A DNA stretch of 64,000 bases from CAIXSC01 sp046349915 (GTDB lineage: Bacteria > Planctomycetota > Planctomycetia > Pirellulales > Pirellulaceae), in the NCBI GenBank assembly GCA_046349915.1, contig JAXMBL010000003.1:372001-436000 (forward strand), in the 5' to 3' direction. Positions 18,184 to 24,775 of the stretch are shown in pieces. Position 1 is the stretch's first letter. Every line of letters begins with the position of its first letter. The position numbers and the translations under genes are program-made. The notes under the pieces are model-generated. The model worked only from the letters and a program-made list of their open reading frames with translations. It had not been told where the DNA came from and searched no databases.

Positions 18184-19026
18184 TTATTGGGACAAAAACA
18201 AGGGACAGTGTGCTCGTTGCATCACATGCAAGGCGGTTTCGCCCAGTACGCGTCGGAGCAGAAAGTTCTTCGCGCTGTTGCCCAGTACGATGAGGTCCGC
18301 ATTCCAGTCGGCGGCGTAAGGCAGGATTTGATCTTTCGGCGAACCGGGGACGTGGATCAACTCGGGAGCAAACCCGTGAGCACGGCAATAGCGTTCGGCG
18401 CCAGCGAGCAAGCGAGCGGCTTTTTCGTCGGTGTGATTGAATACGACGACCTTAAGTTTCGCGTCGCGGAAGGGATGCAGTTGAATGAACTGCCGCAGAG
18501 TTTCGCCGGACTCCATGGAACCGCTGTAGGCGATGAGTGCTCGACGGATGGGGCGATACTCGGGGCTGACCGCCAAAATCGGCCGCACTCCGCTGGCGAC
18601 CAGTTTGGCCAAGGTCTCGCCTGCTTCGCCGTGAGCTTCGCCCAGGATGCCTGATTCAAAGATGCTACGCAGGCCGCAGATAGTCAGATCGTGGTAGCGG
18701 CCTTCGGAGATCAGCAGGTCGAAAGCGTCACGTCGTTCCTCCAGTTTGACTTGATAGCGGATCGACGCCTCGCGGACCGTTTGTTCGAACAGAGCGACCG
18801 ACTGCTGGAGGTGTTCGTGCGCTTCGGCCCGCCGCGACTCGCGCAACTCGCGAGCCGACTCGGCGGCGCCAAGTGGAACGGGCCCAACCCAGTCCAGTTT
18901 ATCGACCGCCACAACGGTAACCGCCGTAATCTCCGCACCATACCGGTCAGCAAGTTCCACGGCGTACTGAATCTCGGACCGCGCAAACCGAGCCCCCCCC
19001 AGTCCCAGCAGAATACGGCGGATCAT
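18184..19026 (-). CDS. Tandem-domain universal stress protein
   Basis: 280 aa. The start MIRRILLGLGG at 19026 has AAGGAA 8 bp upstream; the longer open frame upstream only reads through microsatellites. Domain 1 (about 1-140) has ICGLRSIFESG and ILAVSPEYRPIRRALIAYSGS at the junction. Domain 2 (to the end) has LIVLGNSAKNFLLRRVLGETALHVMQRAHCPLFLSQ, a good match to the Usp C-terminal pattern. Probably cytoplasmic. It is the first gene of the leftward pair; the divergent single-domain Usp gene starts 659 bp away. Confidence 0.87.
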   Translation of the reverse strand: MIRRILLGLGGARFARSEIQYAVELADRYGAEITAVTVVAVDKLDWVGPVPLGAAESARELRESRRAEAHEHLQQSVALFEQTVREASIRYQVKLEERRDAFDLLISEGRYHDLTICGLRSIFESGILGEAHGEAGETLAKLVASGVRPILAVSPEYRPIRRALIAYSGSMESGETLRQFIQLHPFRDAKLKVVVFNHTDEKAARLLAGAERYCRAHGFAPELIHVPGSPKDQILPYAADWNADLIVLGNSAKNFLLRRVLGETALHVMQRAHCPLFLSQ

Positions 19027-19684
19027 GGCAATATTCCTTTCAACAAGATCAAGGCCAGCCCATTCAAGGGCAAATCGCATACCGAGAGAAAGGATGAAGG
19101 AAGAAGGAAAAAGGAAGAAGGATGAAGGATGAAGGATGCGTTTGAGGCCTAAAGTGTCACCCCCAACCAATGACCAACAACTAATGACTAATGACCAATG
19201 ACCAATGACCAATGACCAATGACCAATGACCAATGACCAATGACCAATGACCAATGACCAACCGCGCATCCTGGCGCGTGCGAAAATCCGCCGAGCGCGC
19301 TCTTCCGCACGCGCGTTTCGGTGAGCGATTGCGCGCTGGGAGGGGCTGTTTGAGGGACGGGGAGGGGAGTGGAGGCTGAGTAATTCGGGCCGGTTTTCTG
19401 CCGTAAGGGGCACTATGGGGATCGCTTACGGCGTGAATTCCAGTGGCGGAAGGGTGAGCGGGTTTGGGGGAAGTGAAGCGAGTGATAAGGGGAATGGGAT
19501 GGTGGCGGAAAGAGCCTGCGATTGGCCCGGCAATTGCAACAGATATCTGGCGGCTGGCGCGGCTCGGCGGAGTGAATCCGGCGAGTCTCCCGTGGAAAGG
19601 GAACGAGAGCCGATGGTGTGGTCGCTTGTGTGACCATGCCCCACCGCGTTGATTGCCGCGCACTCGAGTAGGGGAGGGCTTGCC
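19027..19684. repeat. Divergent intergenic region with two heptamer microsatellites
   Basis: The stretch separates divergent usp genes, so promoters for both must lie here, but I cannot name convincing -35/-10 boxes. It holds a GAAGGAT-type 7-bp repeat with variants (about 19088-19137) and a perfect ACCAATG-type 7-bp repeat (about 19165-19262, the reverse complement of the repeat at 615-690). The remaining 400 bp show no gene. Confidence 0.85.
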
Positions 19685-20128
19685 ATGAACCTGAAGAAGA
19701 TCCTGGTTTCGACCGACTTTTCGACGTGCAGCGATTCGGCGCTTGCCATGGCGACTGCCTTAGCTCGCGACTCGAATGCCACTCTCTTGATTGTGCACGT
19801 CGAGGAAATTCCGCTGGCGACGGGCAGCGCCGAATATTTGTATAGCGTGCCCGAACCGGCCACGCAGGAATTGAAGAAGATGTTGAGCGAGGTGGTGCCG
19901 CGCGACGCGAATGTGCCGTTCGAGCATCACTTGTTGGCGGGCGATCCCGCCGAGGCGATTATTCGCACGGCCGAGCAGGAGAATGTGGACATGATCGTGA
20001 TCGGCACGCATGGCCGCACCGGACTCACTCGGCTGCTGATGGGCAGCGTGGCCGAAGCGGTGGTGCGTCGAGCGAGTTGCCCGGTGTTGACGGTGAAGCA
20101 GGCGGCTCATGTGCCCGCCGCGAACTGA
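19685..20128 (+). CDS. Universal stress protein, single domain
   Basis: 147 aa. GGAGGG lies about 9 bp before the ATG. A classical ATP-binding-type UspA: KKILVSTDFSTCSDSALAMA at the N-terminus, LLIVHVEE, and the full GTHGRTGLTRLLMGSVAEAV signature, followed by CPVLTVK. It heads a rightward cluster with the CxxCH protein 34 bp downstream and a further Usp gene, suggesting a co-regulated stress or energy-limitation unit. Confidence 0.93.
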   Translation: MNLKKILVSTDFSTCSDSALAMATALARDSNATLLIVHVEEIPLATGSAEYLYSVPEPATQELKKMLSEVVPRDANVPFEHHLLAGDPAEAIIRTAEQENVDMIVIGTHGRTGLTRLLMGSVAEAVVRRASCPVLTVKQAAHVPAAN

Positions 20129-20162
20129 GATTCGCCTACTCATTTACGAGAGGAATGGAACC

Positions 20163-20720
20163 ATGTTTCGCCAGCTAAGAATTGCCGCAGGGACGCGGGC
20201 GTCTGCCGCGAGCGGAACGTATCGTCGTCGGCTGATCGCAGTGCTCGGGGGAGCGCTGATGAGCGGCCTGATAGCGAGCGGCCTGGTGGGGGGCGTGGCA
20301 ATGAGGGACGCGGGGATGAGTCCCGCGTCCCGCGTGAACGCTCAAGAGCCGAACAAGGTCAGCGAGTTCATGCGAGCGAAACTAACCCACTCGCAGCGAG
20401 TGCTGGAGGGGTTGACGGTCGAGGACTTCGACTTGATCGCGAAGCACTCGCAGGAGTTGAGTTTGTTGAGTCAGGCGACGACTTGGCAAGTGTTGCAGAC
20501 GGCCGAGTATCGCGAGCGGAGCACGGAGTTTCGCCGCAGCGCGGATGCTCTCTCCGAGGCGGCTCGCAAAAAGAACTTGGAAGGGGCGGCGCTCGCGTAC
20601 GTCGACGTCACGATGAAGTGCGTGAATTGCCACAAGTATGTCCGGCATGTGCGGATGGCGAAAGCGGCGCCCTTGGCCGAACAACTGGCGCCGCGCGTCG
20701 TCTCGACAAACTCACCGTGA
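20163..20720 (+). CDS. Exported small CxxCH (cytochrome c-like) protein
   Basis: 185 aa. The N-terminus is basic with a long hydrophobic stretch (LIAVLGGALMSGLIASGLVGGVAM), a signal peptide or anchor. The remainder is mostly helical (VSEFMRAKLTHSQRVLEGLTVEDFDLIAKHSQEL) and has one haem-binding motif near the end, KCVNCHKYVR. Four-helix layout with a C-terminal CxxCH resembles class II cytochrome c (cytochrome c'), though similarity is weak. It sits between two Usp genes and probably belongs to the same response. No haem ligand beyond the motif can be assigned. Confidence 0.78.
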   Translation: MFRQLRIAAGTRASAASGTYRRRLIAVLGGALMSGLIASGLVGGVAMRDAGMSPASRVNAQEPNKVSEFMRAKLTHSQRVLEGLTVEDFDLIAKHSQELSLLSQATTWQVLQTAEYRERSTEFRRSADALSEAARKKNLEGAALAYVDVTMKCVNCHKYVRHVRMAKAAPLAEQLAPRVVSTNSP

Positions 20721-20770
20721 CCACAAGTGAAACCGAGCGAGGGGAAACATAAAGAAAGTCGAGGTGTCCT

Positions 20771-21199
20771 GTGACCTGGGCTCCTAAAGAAAAAGTGGTC
20801 GTGCCAGTCGACTTCTCGGACGAGTCGCTGGCGGCGGTGAGAACGGCGCTCGAAATCGCTGCTCGCCCCGAATGCGTGCATGTCCTACATGTGCTCCCCG
20901 AGTTATCGCCGGCCGAGCCAATACTGTTGTGGGAGATGTACGAGAGCGAAAAGCGGAAGAAGGCTGCCGACGAAGAGCTGGCGAAACGCCTGGACGAGGC
21001 GGGGCTGGTTGGGGTGGTGCGCCACGTTTTTGTGGGTGATCCGGGGCAGGAGATTGCCGCGTACGCCGAGCGGTATCACGCGGAACTGATCGTGATGCCG
21101 TCGCATGGCCGCACGGGAGTGCGTCGCCTTCTGATTGGTTCGGTAGCCGAACGGGTGGTACGTTTAGCCCATTGCCCGGTTCTGGTCTTGCGAAACTGA
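20771..21199 (+). CDS. Universal stress protein, single domain (GTG start)
   Basis: 142 aa. The predicted start is GTG at 20771. The protein has KVVVPVDFSDESLAAVRTAL, HVLHVLPEL, GDPGQEIAAYAERYHAELIVM and the complete nucleotide-binding signature PSHGRTGVRRLLIGSVAERVVR, then CPVLVL. Third gene of the rightward stress cluster; 50 bp separate it from the CxxCH gene. Confidence 0.92.
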   Translation: MTWAPKEKVVVPVDFSDESLAAVRTALEIAARPECVHVLHVLPELSPAEPILLWEMYESEKRKKAADEELAKRLDEAGLVGVVRHVFVGDPGQEIAAYAERYHAELIVMPSHGRTGVRRLLIGSVAERVVRLAHCPVLVLRN

Positions 21200-21306
21200 C
21201 CAACTTGGCGCAAACTCGCCACATTACGAGTGAGGTCGTTTTCGGCCCGTCGCGGGGCGGCGGGTTGGGCGAGTAATCTTTTAGTTTTCGCGAGAGGCTT
21301 CGAGCA

Positions 21307-21552
21307 ATGGCGACGCCGTCCACCCACGGTTCCAAGGGCCACGATGCGCATGGGCATGACGAGCACGATCATGACGAGCATGGCCATGAGGCTGCCGACG
21401 CCGTTTTCAAGAAGTCGTTCGACGCCGAGGTCCAGGAAGCACTGCTTCAAGAGGACTCGGAGGCATGGTTCAACGTGACCGGCGAGCTACTGACGATCGT
21501 GACGCTAGGCGTCGCCTTTTTCATCTTTATCGTCTGGCTGATTAGCCGCTAG
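21307..21552 (+). CDS. Small His-rich single-pass membrane protein
   Basis: 81 aa. The N-terminal third is His/Asp-rich (HDAHGHDEHDHDEHGHE), suggesting metal binding. A short amphipathic middle (AVFKKSFDAEVQEALLQEDSEAWFNVTGE) is followed by one membrane segment (LLTIVTLGVAFFIFIVWLI) at the C-terminus. It follows the Usp gene by 107 bp in the same direction and may be the last member of the stress cluster. I do not recognise the family. The codon pattern and clean topology favour a real gene. Confidence 0.65.
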   Translation: MATPSTHGSKGHDAHGHDEHDHDEHGHEAADAVFKKSFDAEVQEALLQEDSEAWFNVTGELLTIVTLGVAFFIFIVWLISR

Positions 21553-21554
21553 AA

Positions 21555-21935
21555 AGTCGCCTTTCGCGCAGTTGCCTTTCGCGACTGTTGCCTTTCGCTC
21601 CGCGAAAGTAGCTCCTCCCCGCGCACGAGCGCCGTCTCCACACTCCCTGTACGACGGACTTCCAGTCCGTCGCTCCTACGCGGGCGGAACGGGCTTCGCG
21701 TCAGCGATTTAGTTGTCGGTAGACCGACGCGACGGACTAGAAGTCCGTCGTTCGAATTCCTCCCTGTACGACGGACTTCCTAGTCCGTCGATCGTATGCG
21801 TACCGAACGGGTCTCGCGTCAGCTCATTAGTCTTCGGCAGACCGACGGACTAGAAGTCCGTCGTACAATCGGAGCGACGGACGAGGAAGTCCGTCGTACA
21901 ATCAGATCGACGGACTTCCTCGTCCGTCGATCCCG
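21555..21935. repeat. Cluster of family C and six family A palindromes
   Basis: Family C hairpin at about 21588-21610, then family A copies at 21650-21674, 21728-21750, 21766-21791, 21842-21866, 21873-21900 and 21907-21932. The last two have an extended loop (GACGGAC-gaggaa-GTCCGTC). The frame of the next gene reads through the palindromes but the true start lies after them. No other gene seen. Confidence 0.92.
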
Positions 21936-21954
21936 TGCCTCTCGGAGAATCGAT

Positions 21955-23634
21955 ATGTCGTTCCTATCTCCTTGGGAAGGTTCGAACCTGTGGACTTGGC
22001 GAGCGATTCGCTGTCGCTGTCGGCTTGTCGGCGCGATCTTGGCCGCGTGGGCGATCGCCAGTAGCGGACTGGCGCAAGATGACCCATTCACGACGCCCAC
22101 TCCGTCGGTCGCTCAGGCCATGGTAGCGGGGTGGTCGGCGGCCACGATCCCGGTGAAAGCCAGCGAAAAGGTTTTCTTTGGGCCGCGTGGTTGTCCCGTG
22201 GTGTTGGTTGGCAAGCGAGTCATGGAGCTAGCTGATTTGAAAGTCAGGTGTGAGCTGACGGGCGAGTTGCCGTTCCACTTGCTTGCCGCATTGAGCGACA
22301 ATGGGCAGTATGTCGCCCTCGGAAACAGCATAGCGAGCGACTCGGCGGTGATCCGCGTGGTTGACACCACCAACAACTCGACGGTGCTCGAAGTTCCACA
22401 GGCTCGCACCGCGAGCTTCTTCATGCGTATTTCGTTGAACAAGTATGTCATCGCAAACGCAACCACCAACAATTCGCTCGATGTTTGGAGCATTGCGAGT
22501 GGGAAGAAGGTGAAGTCGATTCCTGTCGACACGAACCTGATCCAAGCCGACAAGATCGATCTTTCGGGCGACGGTAAGCACTATTGCTTCGTCGCGCACG
22601 AGGGGCCGGTGATCTGTTCGACTTCGACAGGTAAGGAAGTCTCGCGATTAGCCATGAGTGGTGATGCGCCGGCGGTGAGCAAGGGGAAGCGAGGGCTGCC
22701 CAGTCCCGCGAAAGATCCCGAGGCGTTTCGCGCAGCCCTGAAGGCTCGTTCTCAGGCCGTTTTCGGCTCGGCGTGGACGCAGTCGCTCAGCTTTTCTCCC
22801 GACGGAGATGAGGTGGCTGCCTACACCTCTCACCCGAATCCACGACTCTTGTGTTGGAACAATCAGGGAAAGATGGTCGAGGAGATCCCGATTCCGGATA
22901 TTTCGCGAGTGAGCGAGTCATCGTTCTACTGGCTCCCGGAAAAAGCTGGCTGGATCGTCAACGGTTTGTTGGTCGATCGTGCCTCAAAGCGGACGGTTTT
23001 GCAGTTTCGAGGATCTTCGACGATGGCGGTGCTCGACAAAGATCGACTCGTGGGACGCATGGGTGATCGGGACGCGCCCATCACGCAGTTCACCATCCCT
23101 TGGACCGACCTCCGCAAGGCAGTGCAGGCGCTCAACGCCAAAACGCCCGCGATTCTCGCGCCGTATCAGCCCGTAAGCCTCGATGTGAAGGTCGAACAAA
23201 CTCGCGGGGACGCCGCCGAGTTTGCTCGGTTGGTTCGTGAGGCGATGACGAAACGCTTGCAGCGGGATGGCATTCAAGTGCGCGAGGGTCAGCCAACGGT
23301 CATTCGAGTGGTCGTGTCCGAGAAGGCGGGCGAACAGATCCCGATCTTCGAGCGGAACTCAAGATTTGATTTTAGGGGTCGCGACACGGGGCGGAAGGTT
23401 GCCGAATCGGAGGGGGCGGCATCGATCGAGATCCTGGTCGCAGGTCAGGCGGATCCGTTGTGGAGAGACTCGCTCCGGTCGTCCAGTGCTCGGAATTTCG
23501 ACAAGGAGATCACCGACGAAACGGTCCGTGAGAGCATGGTGCAGCACATGACCAGCGGGCTGAATCGGCTGAGTATTCCTTACTTTATCCCGCAAGCGGA
23601 AGACATTCTGGCTTTGCCGACGACCGTGGAGTGA
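21955..23634 (+). CDS. Exported beta-propeller-like (WD40/YVTN-like) hypothetical protein
   Basis: 559 aa. The start is the ATG with CGGAG 8-9 bp upstream, just after the palindromes. A signal peptide region ends near SSGLAQDDPF. Residues about 60-370 show repeated short strands with propeller-type motifs (LSDNGQYVALGN, LDVWSIASGKKVKSI, LSGDGKHYCFVA, SFSPDGDEVAAYT, LLCWNNQGKMVEEI). The C-terminal 180 residues form a separate alpha/beta domain of unknown type (TRGDAAEFARLVREAMTKRLQRDGIQV). Planctomycetes encode many such proteins; no function can be assigned. Confidence 0.75.
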   Translation: MSFLSPWEGSNLWTWRAIRCRCRLVGAILAAWAIASSGLAQDDPFTTPTPSVAQAMVAGWSAATIPVKASEKVFFGPRGCPVVLVGKRVMELADLKVRCELTGELPFHLLAALSDNGQYVALGNSIASDSAVIRVVDTTNNSTVLEVPQARTASFFMRISLNKYVIANATTNNSLDVWSIASGKKVKSIPVDTNLIQADKIDLSGDGKHYCFVAHEGPVICSTSTGKEVSRLAMSGDAPAVSKGKRGLPSPAKDPEAFRAALKARSQAVFGSAWTQSLSFSPDGDEVAAYTSHPNPRLLCWNNQGKMVEEIPIPDISRVSESSFYWLPEKAGWIVNGLLVDRASKRTVLQFRGSSTMAVLDKDRLVGRMGDRDAPITQFTIPWTDLRKAVQALNAKTPAILAPYQPVSLDVKVEQTRGDAAEFARLVREAMTKRLQRDGIQVREGQPTVIRVVVSEKAGEQIPIFERNSRFDFRGRDTGRKVAESEGAASIEILVAGQADPLWRDSLRSSSARNFDKEITDETVRESMVQHMTSGLNRLSIPYFIPQAEDILALPTTVE

Positions 23635-23659
23635 GTGACGACGGAGTAAGCGTTCGGAG

Positions 23660-23718
23660 TCGGAATTCTTGCGAATTCCGCTACAAGAGGTCGGAATTCT
23701 TGCGAATTCCGCTACAAG
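23660..23718. repeat. Two tandem family B palindromes
   Basis: Two copies of a 31-bp unit with stem GGAATTC/GAATTCC around TTGC lie between convergent genes. They could act as a bidirectional terminator. Same element as in the 14.4-15.1 kb array but with the T:A stem version. Confidence 0.9.
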
Positions 23719-23721
23719 AGA

Positions 23722-24210
23722 TCACGCTGGATCAGCGGCTGGGTCAGCGAGTGTTGATAGTTGATCCGACGAGGTGAACTGGAGCGACTCGGAGTTCAGG
23801 CAGAACCGCAGGCGAGTGGGTGGGGGGCCGTCGGGAAAAACGTGTCCCAGGTGGCCATCGCAGCGAGCGCAATTGATTTCCACTCGATGCATGCCGTAGC
23901 TGTGATCGGATCGTTCGAGCACATTCTCGGCTGCGATCGGCTGAAAGAAGCTGGGCCAGCCGGTACCCGAGTTGAATTTGGCGTCGGACGAGAAAAGCGG
24001 AAGTCCGCAGCCAGCGCAGGTGTAGACTCCCGTTTTCTTGTTGTCCAGCAAGGTGCCGCAGAAGGGCCGTTCAGTTCCTTGGTTCCGGAGCACTCGAAAC
24101 TGTTCCGGACTCAGTCGTGCTCGCCACTGCTCGTCCGACAGTTGCCACGCGGCCGACTCCACGGGACCGACCAGTTGTCCCTCGCGATTGAACACAAAAA
24201 CCTTGGCCAT
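23722..24210 (-). CDS. msrB: Peptide-methionine (R)-S-oxide reductase
   Basis: 162 aa; repairs oxidised methionine in proteins. All family marks are present: two zinc-binding CxxC pairs (CAGC and CARC), GTGWPSF, the HLGHVFPDGPPPTRLRFCLNSESL block with the catalytic Cys in RFCLN, and SYGMHRVEINC. The start MAKVFVFNREG at 24210 fits the family; the frame upstream reads through repeats. The resolving Cys cannot be assigned with confidence. It lies between the beta-propeller gene and the BREX operon, separated from brxHI by a repeat array. Confidence 0.92.
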   Translation of the reverse strand: MAKVFVFNREGQLVGPVESAAWQLSDEQWRARLSPEQFRVLRNQGTERPFCGTLLDNKKTGVYTCAGCGLPLFSSDAKFNSGTGWPSFFQPIAAENVLERSDHSYGMHRVEINCARCDGHLGHVFPDGPPPTRLRFCLNSESLQFTSSDQLSTLADPAADPA

Positions 24211-24254
24211 GGTGCTTAGTTCCAGTCTTGGGTCAGTAAACGCCACCGTTGAGC

Positions 24255-24760
24255 ATAGCAGTAGCCATCTCGCTTCGCGAGATGAACAGCCGCGTCGCGT
24301 ACAAAGTTGCCTTTCGGACAGTTGCCTTTCGCTCCGCGAAAGCCGCAAAAACCATCGCCCCGCGAGCACCGACTCCTTCGGCCGAGTTGTCTCGCCCGCG
24401 AGGTGCGTTTTCGCCGGGCGATTAGCATTGATCGTTTGATGCCGGCGTTCATCCGCCCGGCTCGACGCACCCTACGTGGGTCGCAATAACCATCGCCCCG
24501 CGAAGGCCGTCCCCGTTAGCCGAGCCAACTCGCCCGCTTGGTGCGTTTTCGCCGGGCGGTTGGCGTTGATTGTTTGATGCCGGCGTTTATCCGCCCGGCT
24601 CGACGCACCCTACGACACCGCAAAAACCGTCACCCCGCGAGCGCCGTCCCCTTCGGCCGAGTCATCTCGCCCGCTTGGTGCGTTTTCGCCGGGCGGTTGG
24701 CGTTGATTGTTTGATGCCGGCGTTTATCCACCCGGCTCGACGCACCCTACGGCTCGAAGA
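24255..24760. repeat. Repeat array downstream of BREX: family D, family C, three 137-bp family E units
   Basis: In order: family D palindrome (about 24261-24292), family C hairpin (about 24307-24343), then three units beginning at 24402, 24540 and 24677 (period 137-138 bp). Each unit has paired arms GGTGCGT and CCGGGCGG with their complements CCGCCCGG and ACGCACC. The same series of elements occurs at 46254-47340 beyond the other end of the BREX operon. No gene between msrB and brxHI. Confidence 0.93.
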
Positions 24761-24775
24761 GCTGACTTACCCGGA

